The notes: generated by a model not told the origin, from the letters alone. A stretch of DNA of 64,000 bases from Jonesia quinghaiensis DSM 15701 (GCF_000423205.1 NZ_KE383990.1:1230-65229), one strand, 5' to 3'; positions 56,232 to 64,000 are shown, counted from the stretch's first letter. Translations and numbers: made by a program.

Positions 56232-57050
56232 ATGACCACCGTTCTGGATTTTCACAACGTTACTGTCCGCCGCGGAACGAAAAACATCATTGACGATGTC
56301 ACTTGGCAGGTGAACGACAACGAACGCTGGGTCATCCTGGGGCACAACGGAGCAGGCAAAACCACCCTCATGCAATTGGCCTCCACCCGAATGCACCCCA
56401 CCAGCGGAACCGTTGACATCCTCGGCGAACGCTTAGGCCGCGTCGACGTCTTTGAACTACGCCCTCGGGTGGGCTTGGCAAGCGCCGCACTCGCGGAACG
56501 AATCCCCTCAGACGAAAGAGTGCTCGATGTCGTTCTTACCGCCGCATATGGAATTACTGGTCGGTGGCGTGAAGAATACGACGACTTTGACCGTGATCGT
56601 GCCCGAGACCTTATGCGCGCTTTTGGCGTGGAACACTTGGAGGAACGCCACTACGGGACGCTCTCGGAAGGAGAGCGTAAGCGTACGCTGATTGCTCGAG
56701 CGTTAATGGCTGACCCTGAGGTTTTGCTGCTTGATGAACCAGCCGCTGGCCTGGATTTAGGTGGGCGTGAAGAACTGGTTGCAGCATTAAGTGAACTCGC
56801 TGGTTTTGAAGCTGCGCCGGTGCTTGTGCTTGTCACCCACCACGTTGAAGAGATTCCGCCAGGGTTCACTCACCTTCTCCTGCTGAAAGATGGCGGCGTC
56901 CACGCTGCTGGACCTATTAGTGAGGTCCTGACCGACGAGAACCTTTCCTCCGCTTTTGGTGTTCCACTTGCTGTGACAAACACGCAAGGTCGATACCAGG
57001 CAATTGCCAGTGAACGTCTCAACCGTTTTGTTGGTGGACATGCACGCTAA
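56232..57050 (+). CDS. Stand-alone ABC ATPase (YlmA/ModF-like)
   Basis: A 272-aa ATPase with Walker A GHNGAGKTTL near residues 38-47, signature LSEGERKRT, Walker B VLLLDEPAAGLD and switch His in LVTHHVEEI. The Ser-Glu-Gly-Glu signature and the longer insert after Walker A place it with the YlmA/YbbA-type lone ATPases rather than with classical importers. No permease gene is adjacent. A role in membrane repair or nutrient uptake is possible, but the sequence gives no substrate. Confidence 0.82.
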   Translation: MTTVLDFHNVTVRRGTKNIIDDVTWQVNDNERWVILGHNGAGKTTLMQLASTRMHPTSGTVDILGERLGRVDVFELRPRVGLASAALAERIPSDERVLDVVLTAAYGITGRWREEYDDFDRDRARDLMRAFGVEHLEERHYGTLSEGERKRTLIARALMADPEVLLLDEPAAGLDLGGREELVAALSELAGFEAAPVLVLVTHHVEEIPPGFTHLLLLKDGGVHAAGPISEVLTDENLSSAFGVPLAVTNTQGRYQAIASERLNRFVGGHAR

Positions 57051-57170
57051 ACGCGCCTCAGGCGCGTGATGACAAGAACTACCCACCCTACGGAGCCAAA
57101 AAGATGATGCCTCACTCGGCAAACTTGCGGTAGATTGATCGTAAAGAAACATCAAAAAACGGAGGTAGTC

Positions 57171-57599
57171 ATGGACTGGTGGATTTGGGTCATCCTGGCG
57201 GTCGTCTTGGTGATTATCGAGATGCTCACGCTGGACCTCGTGTTATTGATGATCGCTGGTGGCGCCCTCGCTGCAGCACTTGCTTCCGGGCTCGCGGTAG
57301 ATAACTTCCTCGTGCAGGCCTTAATTTGGGCTATTACCTCGTTGCTCTTACTGGTGACATTGCGCAGGTGGATGCTCGACAGACTGCGCGCCAAAGGTGC
57401 GCTTCCAGAAACAAACGTTCAGGGTTTTGTCGGGAAACCGGCACACACCCTCACCGAAGTCACGATGACCAGTGGTCGCGTGAAGTTCCACGGCGAGGTA
57501 TGGACTGCCCGAACTACTCAAGGTGCTGTGTCACCTGACCAACCTGTCACCGTTGTCGCCATTGATGGTGCAACGGCAGTGATCGAACCACTTGCTTAA
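57171..57599 (+). CDS. NfeD-family membrane protein
   Basis: A 142-aa protein from ATG 57171 (MDWWIWVILAVV), supported by GGAGG 6 nt upstream; a start at 57135 would add unlikely residues. Three N-terminal helices are followed by an OB-fold domain (about 85-140, GFVGKPAHTLTEV and GRVKFHGEVWTAR). Short NfeD proteins work with SPFH proteins in membrane organisation. The SPFH gene follows by 29 bp, as in many bacteria. Confidence 0.88.
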   Translation: MDWWIWVILAVVLVIIEMLTLDLVLLMIAGGALAAALASGLAVDNFLVQALIWAITSLLLLVTLRRWMLDRLRAKGALPETNVQGFVGKPAHTLTEVTMTSGRVKFHGEVWTARTTQGAVSPDQPVTVVAIDGATAVIEPLA

Positions 57600-57628
57600 C
57601 CACGCACTACACACGGAAAGCTGAATAC

Positions 57629-58855
57629 ATGAACGGTGAATTCGACCCAACAATCTTTGTTGTGATCGCTGTGGTGGCACTTGCCATCCTCGTGATCACC
57701 ACCCTTTTCAAAGCAGTACGGATCGTGCCACAAACAGTGTCACTGATCGTGGAGCGCCTCGGGCGTTACCACCGCACCATGGATGCGGGTCTGCACTTCC
57801 TGGTTCCTTTCGTTGACCGTGTTCGTGCTGGAGTTGACCTGCGTGAACAGGTGGTCTCTTTCCCACCACAGCCAGTCATCACCTCAGATAACTTGGTTGT
57901 CTCCATTGACACGGTGATCTACTTCCAGGTGACCGACCCCAAGTCAGCGGTCTACGAGATCGCTAACTACATTCAAGGTATTGAGCAACTCACTGTTACC
58001 ACCTTGCGTAACGTTGTTGGTTCGATGGACCTTGAGCAAACCCTGACTTCTCGTGACCAGATCAACGGTCAGCTTCGTGGTGTCCTCGACGAGGCAACAG
58101 GGCGCTGGGGAGTCCGCGTGAACCGCGTGGAACTCAAGTCAATTGACCCACCACAGACCATCCAGGGCTCCATGGAGCAACAGATGCGCGCTGAGCGTGA
58201 CCGTCGTGCAGCGATCCTGACCGCTGAAGGTGTTAAGCAGTCTGCGATCCTGACTGCTGAAGGTGAAAAGCAAGCCTCCATTTTGCGTGCTGAGGGTGAA
58301 GCCCAGTCCGCGATTCTGCGTGCTGAGGGTGAAGCCCGAGCGATTCTCCAGGTCTTCGACGCTATCCACGAAGGTGACGCAGACCCCAAGCTTCTTGCCT
58401 ACCAGTACTTGCAGATGCTCCCAGAGATCGCCAATGGATCCTCGTCGAAGATGTGGATTGTCCCTGCCGAGTTCACCTCAGCTCTCAACGGCATCGCCTC
58501 AGGTTTCGGTGGCACACAAGACCCCGCAGACACCTCAGCATTTGCCAGCAACAAAGACGCTGACGGCCGCCGCGCACGCCGCGAACGCCTCGAAAAGGGT
58601 GCTGGTTTGACTGACCCAACCCAAGCTCTCGAAGAAGCCCGCCGCCAAGCTGAAGCTGCACGTGCTGACGCTAACACTGCGGGAACCCGTTCCGGGCGTC
58701 CAACTAGCCCACGGGTAACTGTGGGACAGGACCCCAACTCACCAGCTGCTCCACAGCAGGCGCAGAACTTTGCCCCACCTGCTCCACGCTCAGCTGATGC
58801 ATTCCAGGCCCCCGGTAACGAAGAGCCACCAGCGCCACCTGCTCCACATAACTGA
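57629..58855 (+). CDS. SPFH/stomatin-like membrane protein
   Basis: A 408-aa protein with an N-terminal membrane anchor (VVIAVVALAILVITTLF), an SPFH domain (about 30-190, RIVPQTVSLIVERLGRYHRT, VSIDTVIYFQVTDP and EQTLTSRDQING), a coiled coil formed by four 11-residue repeats (195-238), and a Pro/Ala-rich disordered tail after about 330. It belongs to the stomatin/QmcA group that forms large membrane rings or domains. It lies next to nfeD. GGAAAG precedes the ATG. Confidence 0.92.
   Translation: MNGEFDPTIFVVIAVVALAILVITTLFKAVRIVPQTVSLIVERLGRYHRTMDAGLHFLVPFVDRVRAGVDLREQVVSFPPQPVITSDNLVVSIDTVIYFQVTDPKSAVYEIANYIQGIEQLTVTTLRNVVGSMDLEQTLTSRDQINGQLRGVLDEATGRWGVRVNRVELKSIDPPQTIQGSMEQQMRAERDRRAAILTAEGVKQSAILTAEGEKQASILRAEGEAQSAILRAEGEARAILQVFDAIHEGDADPKLLAYQYLQMLPEIANGSSSKMWIVPAEFTSALNGIASGFGGTQDPADTSAFASNKDADGRRARRERLEKGAGLTDPTQALEEARRQAEAARADANTAGTRSGRPTSPRVTVGQDPNSPAAPQQAQNFAPPAPRSADAFQAPGNEEPPAPPAPHN
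58211..58342 (+). repeat. Four 33-bp tandem repeats in the SPFH coiled coil
   Basis: Four consecutive 11-codon units (AILTAEGVKQS, AILTAEGEKQA, SILRAEGEAQS, AILRAEGEARA) run from residue 195 to 238. A hendecad period is typical of a right-handed or straight coiled coil, as in stomatin-family assemblies. Confidence 0.85.
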
Positions 58856-58893
58856 TTCGTCAGTATCTAGCCCATGAATAATGGGCGGATCAT

Positions 58894-58931
58894 CACAGGA
58901 CCACACCTCTGCTAGCAGGTGTGGTCCTGTG
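58894..58931 (+). terminator. Hairpin terminator after the SPFH gene
   Basis: A 15-bp perfect stem (CACAGGACCACACCT, 58894-58908, with 58917-58931) has an 8-nt loop and is followed by CTTTCT. It lies 39 bp past the SPFH stop and 20 bp before the methyltransferase gene. Confidence 0.75.
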
Positions 58932-58951
58932 CTTTCTGATGGTGAGAGACA

Positions 58952-59821
58952 ATGGACCACGTGCATGAACCGATCATTGACCTTGCTGACCCCCGCCTTG
59001 AGGAATACACCAACCTCACCGACCTCAAGTTGCGCTCCCGTTATGAACCCGAGAAGGGGTTGTACATTGCGGAGAGCGCCACAGTCATTGAGCGTGCGTT
59101 AAACGCCGGGCACCGGCCCCGGTCGTTTTTTATGTCTGCCCGGTGGGTGGAGCAGATGGAGCCCATAACATCTCAGTTTCCTGATGTCCCAACATTTGTT
59201 GGGGAACCCGCAACGTTGGAAACTATCACCGGGTTTAATGTGCACCGCGGGGCGCTCGCGGCAATGCACCGCCCGCAGTTACTGTCAGTGGCAGAACTCC
59301 TCGATCAGGTTGCTCATCGCCGTGCTCACAGCAACTTGGGTGAGGGGCTTGGGCCACAAGGGACACGGGCACGGTCTCGTATTGCGGTACTTGACGGAAT
59401 CATCGACCACACAAATATTGGTGCGATTATTCGTTCCTGTGCGGCACTTGGGGTCGATGCCATCATCGTGACGGATGCCTCTGCTGACCCGCTTTATCGG
59501 CGTGCTATTCGGGTGTCGATGGGGACAGTATTTCAGGTGCCGTGGACCCGTTCGCAACGGTTGGACACCACAATGCGTTTACTGGGGGAGGCGGGGTACA
59601 CCACCGCTGCGTTGGCGTTGAATGACAACTCCATCACCTTGGATGACCTGATTGCGGAAAACCACGATCACCTGGCTTTCCTCTTCGGCAACGAAGGACA
59701 TGGGCTGCCTGCGCAGGCGTTGCGTGATGTTGACCGGGTGGTGCGTATCCCGATGGCTGGTGAGGTGGACTCACTGAATGTTGCAGCTACCAGTGCTTTA
59801 GTGTTCTACGCGACCAGATAG
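58952..59821 (+). CDS. SpoU/TrmH-family RNA 2'-O-methyltransferase
   Basis: A 289-aa enzyme. An N-terminal substrate-binding domain (RYEPEKGLYIAESATVIERA) is followed by the SPOUT catalytic domain with its knot motifs: NIGAIIRSCAALGVD (motif 1), LFGNEGHGL (motif 2) and RIPMAGEVDSLNVAATSALV (motif 3). This is typical of 23S rRNA or tRNA ribose methyltransferases; the target nucleotide is unknown. The TPP riboswitch follows about 40 bp after its stop. Confidence 0.9.
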   Translation: MDHVHEPIIDLADPRLEEYTNLTDLKLRSRYEPEKGLYIAESATVIERALNAGHRPRSFFMSARWVEQMEPITSQFPDVPTFVGEPATLETITGFNVHRGALAAMHRPQLLSVAELLDQVAHRRAHSNLGEGLGPQGTRARSRIAVLDGIIDHTNIGAIIRSCAALGVDAIIVTDASADPLYRRAIRVSMGTVFQVPWTRSQRLDTTMRLLGEAGYTTAALALNDNSITLDDLIAENHDHLAFLFGNEGHGLPAQALRDVDRVVRIPMAGEVDSLNVAATSALVFYATR

Positions 59822-59860
59822 TCGCACAAATCGCCACATCGCAGTACAGTGGCTCATACG

Positions 59861-59938
59861 GACACGGGGTGCCCCTCACAGGGGCTGAGAACAAACCCGT
59901 TGAACCTGATCTAGTTCGTACTAGCGAAGGGAATGTCG
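59861..59938 (+). promoter_or_regulatory. TPP riboswitch (THI element)
   Basis: The conserved THI-box landmarks are all present: GGGGTGCCC, GGGGCTGAGA, ACCCGTTGAACCTGATCTAG (split at the boundary) and CTAGCGAAGGGAATG. Pairing of GAC (59861-59863) with GTC (59935-59937) closes the terminal helix. The GAAGGG that acts as thiM Shine-Dalgarno lies inside the element, so thiamin pyrophosphate binding should block translation initiation. The first ATG of the thiM frame (59933) also falls in it. Confidence 0.96.
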
Positions 59939-59941
59939 CGT

Positions 59942-60775
59942 ATGTCAAGCGCGCTTTCACGCACTCAGTTACATCCATCTACAGTTATCTATGCTTGCGC
60001 AGACCTCCTTGAGAAGGTTCGCAGCACCACACCGCTTGTGCAGTGCGTCACCAATTCTGTGGTGACGAATATGACTGCCAATGCTCTTTTGGCAGTTGGT
60101 GCCACCCCAGCCATGGTTGACATCCCCATTGAAGCGGCCCAATTTACGGCTGCTGCTGACGGGCTACTCATCAATCTGGGCACCCCTCACGAGGAGCAGC
60201 GGGCTGCCATCATGGAAGCAGCCACTGCTGCTGCCACTCATGACACGCCGTGGGTGTTAGACCCCGTGGCTGTTGGGGTGCTCAGTGTGCGCACAGCTCT
60301 TGCCCGCCAACTCCTCAACAACCGCCCCACAGCGATTCGCGGAAACCCGTCAGAGATCATCGCTCTCGCTGGCGCAGGCAGCGGTGGGCGCGGCACAGAC
60401 AGCGCCCATGGCGTCGATGAAGCAACTCACGCAGCCCACACTCTTTGTGATGCTACGGGCGCTATCATCGCCGTTTCTGGGCCACGTGACCTCATCACTG
60501 ATGGTGGAACAGATCTCCTCCTTGCTAATGGCACCCCGCTGCTCACCAAAATTACTGGTGGTGGGTGTGCACTAGGTGCTATGACAGCCGCGTTCCTCGC
60601 GGTGGGGCGGGCCACACCGCTGCATGCCACTGCCGCAGCGACGTTGGTGTACACGGTTGCGGCCCAGCGTGCCGCAACACGCGCATCGGGTCCAGGCTCT
60701 TTTCAGGTGGCCTTTATGGACGAACTTGCGGACATCGCTCCTGAGACGATCGCAGCGCAGGCGGTGATCGTATGA
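59942..60775 (+). CDS. thiM: Hydroxyethylthiazole kinase
   Basis: A 277-aa enzyme that phosphorylates the thiazole moiety for thiamin salvage. PLVQCVTNSVVTNMTANALLAVGA near residue 30 (quoted in parts: VQCVTNSV, NMTANALL), DPVAVG, RGNPSEIIALAG and the C-terminal KITGGGCALGAM with the catalytic cysteine are clear. ATG 59942 is preferred to the in-frame ATG 59933, which is only 1 nt from the Shine-Dalgarno. It is controlled by the TPP riboswitch, and its stop overlaps thiE by 4 bp. Confidence 0.94.
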   Translation: MSSALSRTQLHPSTVIYACADLLEKVRSTTPLVQCVTNSVVTNMTANALLAVGATPAMVDIPIEAAQFTAAADGLLINLGTPHEEQRAAIMEAATAAATHDTPWVLDPVAVGVLSVRTALARQLLNNRPTAIRGNPSEIIALAGAGSGGRGTDSAHGVDEATHAAHTLCDATGAIIAVSGPRDLITDGGTDLLLANGTPLLTKITGGGCALGAMTAAFLAVGRATPLHATAAATLVYTVAAQRAATRASGPGSFQVAFMDELADIAPETIAAQAVIV

Positions 60776-61503
60776 CATTGATCGCTCAACTACCCACCCC
60801 CGGTGGGCTCAGGGAACTGCCTGACCTGTCGGTGTATCTCATTGTGGATGAAGGCCTGTGCCACACCCAGGGGCGCACAGTCACAGACACTGTTGCGCAA
60901 GCGGTTGCAGGTGGGGTTTCTTGCATCCAAGTGCGAGCGAAGCAGGCCGATGCGCGCTCGTTTTTCTCCCTGATCGCACAGGTGTGCTCAGTAGTGGGAG
61001 ACACGGTGCCTGTCATCATCAATGACAGGGTTGACCTTTACCTCGCTGCCCGCACTGAAGGTATGCCCGTTGCTGGTGTGCATGTGGGGCAACGTGACCT
61101 TCCCGTCTCGGTTGTGCGTCGTATGGTGGGCCCGCAAGCCATTCTTGGTCTTAGCGCCTCCACTGAGCAGCACATTGCCTGCGCCTGCGCAGACGCAGCA
61201 GGCGTGGATTATGTGGGTGTAGGCGCACTGCACCCCACCTCCACAAAGCACGATGCGCCACCCGCTTTGGGGCTATCTGGCCTGCAAGAACGGGTTGGGT
61301 TTTCCGCTGTCCCCGTGGTGGCTATTGGCGGCATTAACACCTCTGATCTCCCAGCGCTCCGGGGCATGGGGGTAGCAGGGGCTGCGGTGGCTTCGGCTAT
61401 TTGTGGTGCACCAGATGTCACCACGGCGGCACGCGCTTTACGGGCAGCGTGGGACACCGGCATTGTCACAGCGGAAAATAACCTAGGGGAGGGGCGCGCA
61501 TGA
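60772..61503 (+). CDS. thiE: Thiamin phosphate synthase
   Basis: A 243-aa TIM-barrel enzyme that joins HMP-pyrophosphate and thiazole phosphate to give thiamin phosphate. SCIQVRAKQADARSFF, IINDRVDLYLAAR, VHVGQRDLPV, GLSASTEQH and YVGVGALHPTSTK followed by VAIGGIN are diagnostic. It overlaps thiM and thiD-tenA by 4 bp each. The N-terminus is slightly longer than usual. Confidence 0.94.
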   Translation: MTLIAQLPTPGGLRELPDLSVYLIVDEGLCHTQGRTVTDTVAQAVAGGVSCIQVRAKQADARSFFSLIAQVCSVVGDTVPVIINDRVDLYLAARTEGMPVAGVHVGQRDLPVSVVRRMVGPQAILGLSASTEQHIACACADAAGVDYVGVGALHPTSTKHDAPPALGLSGLQERVGFSAVPVVAIGGINTSDLPALRGMGVAGAAVASAICGAPDVTTAARALRAAWDTGIVTAENNLGEGRA

Positions 61504-63044
61504 GTGCCACAGTATTAACCGTTGCCGGAACCGACCCCGTTGGTGGGGCAGGTATCCAAGCTGACATTAAAGCCATCACGGCCTGCGGTGGGTACGCACT
61601 GTCAGCCATCACCGCAGTGGTGGCACAGAACACCCAAGGAGTCACCGCGGTGGAGTCCATGCCACCAGCTATGGTCACCGCTCAACTTGATGCCATTGCC
61701 GCAGACACCCCACCACACGCCATCAAAATTGGGATGCTCGCTGACCCGCAGGTCACCGCAGTGGTACGCCAGTGGGTTGTGCGCCACAACGTGCCTCTCG
61801 TGGTAGACCCAGTCATGGTGGCGACTTCCGGTGATGAACTGGTAACCGGCCACGCCAGAGATGCCCTGTGGGACCTGCTACCCCACGCAACGGTGATCAC
61901 CCCAAATATCCCAGAGTTGGCGGTGTTGTCCGGGCTTACCCCCGCTGTCACCGACCACGACCTGCTGGATCAAGGTGTTCTTGTTGCTCAAAAATACAGT
62001 GTCGCGGTGCTTGCTAAAGGCGGGCACCGCCCCGGGGCGAATGCCACAGATGTGCTGGTTCCCGCACCAGGGTCGCCGCAGGAAGAAGAAGGGCCTGTGT
62101 GGTTCACCGCGCCGCGCATCGACACCACCGCAACCCACGGCACAGGGTGCTCACTGTCGTCCGCGATCGCCACGTTCCTGGCTCGTGGCCTGGGCTTGTC
62201 AGAGTCTGTTCAACGAGCGAAAACCTGGTTGACCCAAGCGATCCGAACCGGGGACACCCTCAATATTGGGCACGGAAACGGACCGGTAAACCACCTAGGG
62301 GACGCAGCGCCTATCTTTGCCCGTGCCGGGCTTAACCCAGATGATCACCTCGCCCAGCAGAGTGCAAACATCGCTGCAACGTGGTGGGAAGACATCGCCT
62401 CCATCCGCCACCGCATCGATGATGGAGAGTTTGTCCGTGACCTTGGGCGAGGGACCCTATCAGCCGACGCGTTCGCCTGGTACCTGCAACAAGATTCCGC
62501 GTATTTGCGCGAATATTCTCGGGCGCTTGCCTTGGCCAGCGCCTACGCGCCGACCACTGACGAGCAGGAATTTTGGGCCAGGGGTGCCCACACAGCTATC
62601 CATGTGGAAGCGGGAATGCACCATACGTGGCTGGCTGACGCGGGAGTGACCGGTGACATTGTTCCCTCGCAGGTGACGGCAGGGTATGTCAGTCACCTTC
62701 TAGCGGCTGGGGCGCGTGGAGACTACGCCGGCCTTATTGCGGCGCTGCTGCCGTGCTATTGGCTCTACCAGGACATCGGGATGCGCCTGTACCAGAATCA
62801 CTGGCACCCCGAGCACCCCTACGGCCAGTGGTTGGCGACCTACCATGACGAGGCTTTTGCCCAGGCCACAGCGCGTGCCATCGAGATTGTGACTCGCACA
62901 GCAGCCAGCGCTGATCTGGTGACCCAAGATCGCATGCGCCAAGCATTTGTGGTGTCCTCGCAGTGGGAGCATGACTTCTTCGCCGCACCTATCGCGTCTC
63001 GCCCCGCAAACACAGGGGAGCAGGGGAGCAGGGGCACGGACTAA
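61500..63044 (+). CDS. thiD: ThiD-TenA fusion: HMP-phosphate kinase plus aminopyrimidine hydrolase
   Basis: A 514-aa two-domain protein. The ThiD domain (about 1-275) has AGTDPVGGAGIQADIKA and THGTGCSLSSAIATFLA and phosphorylates HMP(-P). The TenA domain (about 285-505) has the catalytic cysteine in ALLPCYWLYQDIG, TAIHVEAGMHHTW and the SQWEHDFF helix. TenA hydrolyses damaged thiamin pyrimidine to HMP, so one polypeptide both salvages and activates the pyrimidine. It is the last gene of the riboswitch operon, overlapping thiE by 4 bp. Confidence 0.94.
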   Translation: MSATVLTVAGTDPVGGAGIQADIKAITACGGYALSAITAVVAQNTQGVTAVESMPPAMVTAQLDAIAADTPPHAIKIGMLADPQVTAVVRQWVVRHNVPLVVDPVMVATSGDELVTGHARDALWDLLPHATVITPNIPELAVLSGLTPAVTDHDLLDQGVLVAQKYSVAVLAKGGHRPGANATDVLVPAPGSPQEEEGPVWFTAPRIDTTATHGTGCSLSSAIATFLARGLGLSESVQRAKTWLTQAIRTGDTLNIGHGNGPVNHLGDAAPIFARAGLNPDDHLAQQSANIAATWWEDIASIRHRIDDGEFVRDLGRGTLSADAFAWYLQQDSAYLREYSRALALASAYAPTTDEQEFWARGAHTAIHVEAGMHHTWLADAGVTGDIVPSQVTAGYVSHLLAAGARGDYAGLIAALLPCYWLYQDIGMRLYQNHWHPEHPYGQWLATYHDEAFAQATARAIEIVTRTAASADLVTQDRMRQAFVVSSQWEHDFFAAPIASRPANTGEQGSRGTD

Positions 63045-63051
63045 GCCAGTG

Positions 63052-63100
63052 TGGAATGCCCGTGCTCAGCCCGCAGGGGGAGCTATGCACGGGCGTTCCA
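63052..63100 (+). terminator. Probable thi-operon terminator in the 3' end of the GNAT gene
   Basis: TGGAATGCCCGTGC (63052-63065) pairs with GCACGGGCGTTCCA (63087-63100), 14 pairs including one G-T, with a 21-nt loop, starting 7 bp after the thiD-tenA stop. The downstream arm encodes part of the GNAT C-terminus. Confidence 0.55.
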
Positions 63101-63614
63101 TGACAACATCACAATGCACCCCTTCACCTACCTGTTGGGTGGCCCCACCCACGGTGGTGAACCCGTGCTTAGCGTAAAACGCTGATGCGCGGGTGTTTTG
63201 CTTATTGACTGACAGCCAGGCGCTTTGCGCGCCAAGGTCATAGGTGGCTGCGAGTACCCCGGTCATCAGCCGGTGAGCGACCCCACTGCCATGGAATGTG
63301 GGGTCGATGTAGAACTTGCTGACATACACCGTGGGGTTTCCGTGCACTCCATACTCGGGGGCTGGTTGGGCGCTGTCACCGGTAAGGATTAACGAATACC
63401 CCAACAAGCGTTGCCCCGACCTTGCGACGAGTATCTTGGCGTGCGGTGAAGTGAGATATTCATGGAAACGTTCGATCGATAGGTGCTGCGTGATAAATGC
63501 CGCGACGTCCTGTGCGGGGGTGCCTGGTGGGCAGGCTAACGGGAAAGTGAGGGCAGCGAGTTGAGCCAGAGCGGGTGCATCACTGGGCTGGGCAGGTGAG
63601 ACGATCACGAGCAC
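63066..63614 (-). CDS. GNAT-family N-acetyltransferase
   Basis: An acetyltransferase of about 182 aa. The acetyl-CoA loop is FYIDPTFHGSGVAHRLM, matching the R/Q-x-x-G-x-G/A pattern loosely, followed by AWLSVNKQNTRASAFYAKHGF, the conserved C-terminal strand and helix. The start is uncertain among GTG codons at 63614, 63608 and 63677; 63614 is used here. The substrate is unknown. It is divergent from the SOS-box gene at the window end. Confidence 0.78.
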   Translation of the reverse strand: MLVIVSPAQPSDAPALAQLAALTFPLACPPGTPAQDVAAFITQHLSIERFHEYLTSPHAKILVARSGQRLLGYSLILTGDSAQPAPEYGVHGNPTVYVSKFYIDPTFHGSGVAHRLMTGVLAATYDLGAQSAWLSVNKQNTRASAFYAKHGFTTVGGATQQVGEGVHCDVVMERPCIAPPAG

Positions 63615-63707
63615 AGAATACACCTGTCTACTTGCCCCGAGCCTGCTGAACAGGCCGTGATCAGCGCGTGTGCACACACCCCACCATCGGATGTATCCTC
63701 AAGAATA

Positions 63708-63725
63708 TTCGAACACATGTTCGAA
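63708..63725. promoter_or_regulatory. LexA-binding SOS box
   Basis: TTCGAACACATGTTCGAA is a perfect 18-bp palindrome that includes the actinobacterial/Bacillus-type SOS consensus TCGAAC-N4-GTTCGA. It lies 28 bp before the ATG of the terminal gene, so LexA repression of that gene is expected. Confidence 0.93.
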
Positions 63726-63752
63726 CTGTTTGATGTTGAGAGGAGCGGTCCG

Positions 63753-64000
63753 ATGTCCACGGCACTACCAGCACTACCACCAGCCCGCAGTGCCCAAGCC
63801 CGTGGAACCGCACACCGTCTTGCTGCAGCACAGTCTTTACTGCGCCAAGTAGAACAACACCACGGGGTCACCCACCACGCCTCCACCCCACCCGATGACC
63901 GCTACGCACTAGCGCCACCTCTGCACACACTGATGGGAACACACCTTGCACCTGGCGGGGTGTATGTCATCACCGGGTCAGCCACTGCACTCTGCGCGGC
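63753..64000 (+). CDS. ImuA'-like RecA-related protein (3' partial)
   Basis: ATG 63753, with AGAGGAG about 7 nt upstream, opens a frame that runs without a stop to the window end (82 codons seen). The visible part starts STALPALPPARSAQARGTA, a helical N-terminus, and near residue 71 reaches PGGVYVITGSATAL, which resembles the modified P-loop of actinobacterial ImuA' proteins that work with ImuB and DnaE2 in SOS mutagenesis. The perfect SOS box directly upstream supports this. ImuB and dnaE2 would be expected just outside the window. Confidence 0.65.
   Translation, partial: MSTALPALPPARSAQARGTAHRLAAAQSLLRQVEQHHGVTHHASTPPDDRYALAPPLHTLMGTHLAPGGVYVITGSATALCA

Noticed and set aside
59933-59941. 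ATG 59933 as the thiM start
   Set aside because: It lies 1 nt after the Shine-Dalgarno and in the riboswitch closing stem; ATG 59942 has proper spacing.

Overview
The window reads as a chromosomal segment of a moderately high-GC Gram-positive actinobacterium, most plausibly a cellulolytic member of the Micrococcales (Jonesia/Cellulomonas-like; this is inference, no rRNA gene is present to settle it). The reasons are abundant GTG and TTG starts, chains of 4-bp overlaps, actinobacteria-specific families (SteA/SteB, DUF3099, DUF6318, actinobacterial GlgC/GlgM, a mycobacterial-type suf operon, an ImuA'-like protein behind a TCGAAC-N4-GTTCGA SOS box) and a secreted GH48-CBM2 cellulase. I saw no insertion sequence, prophage, CRISPR array, tRNA or rRNA.

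Layout. 0-14.1 kb: one long plus-strand block in the same order as the Mycobacterium tuberculosis Rv1692-Rv1700 region: TPR protein (cut at the window edge), HAD phosphatase, a 44-aa protein, tlyA, nadK, recN, steA, steB/mctB, then a membrane-glycan cassette (PNPT-family transferase, MurJ-like flippase, GT4 glycosyltransferase), pyrG and an ADP-ribose-type NUDIX hydrolase. 14.2-16.7 kb: an isolated GH48 exocellulase. 16.8-20.4 kb (minus): ctaA, a YczE-like membrane protein and an ABC-2 exporter, divergent from 20.5-27.6 kb (plus): sufR-sufB-sufD-Rieske ferredoxin-sufC-sufS-sufU-sufT, the iron-sulfur assembly operon, closed by a strong terminator.

27.7-28.6 kb: ohrR-ohr peroxide defence with a palindromic operator. 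28.7-35.7 kb: accessory-looking, poorly characterised genes (alpha/beta hydrolase, PKD-domain protein, DUF6318 lipoprotein, ADP-ribosylglycohydrolase, NYN nuclease-like protein and three membrane or exported proteins), partly AT-richer than the rest. 36.0-39.0 kb: aspartase and asparaginase, which together turn asparagine into fumarate and ammonia, flanking a PPOX flavoprotein. 39.1-42.7 kb: a DUF3995-like protein, a zinc metallopeptidase and the bioYMN biotin ECF importer. 42.8-49.3 kb: ABC-F protein, SURF1, two small actinobacterial proteins, fabG-fabI, a SixA-like phosphatase, a membrane protein and serB.

49.4-52.0 kb: a copper/peroxidase locus (His-rich membrane protein, PCu(A)C chaperone, Tat-exported DyP peroxidase). 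52.1-54.6 kb: divergent glgC and glgM for alpha-glucan synthesis. 54.6-55.4 kb: a paired SMR transporter. 55.3-59.8 kb: an unknown protein, a lone ABC ATPase, the NfeD-SPFH pair and a SpoU/TrmH methyltransferase. 59.86-63.0 kb: a TPP riboswitch and the salvage operon thiM-thiE-thiD::tenA. The window ends with a GNAT acetyltransferase and, divergently, an SOS-box-preceded imuA'-like gene cut by the edge.

The structural feature I find most worth a second look is that several convergent gene pairs have a strong hairpin inside the 3' coding part of one partner (about 34.9, 37.5, 44.5, 55.4 and 63.1 kb). At 34.9 kb a 20-bp perfect hairpin also encodes a transmembrane helix. I did not find an obvious undescribed defence or mobile system; the PNPT-MurJ-GT4 cassette and the His-rich-protein/PCu(A)C/DyP locus are the best candidates for under-described pathways.
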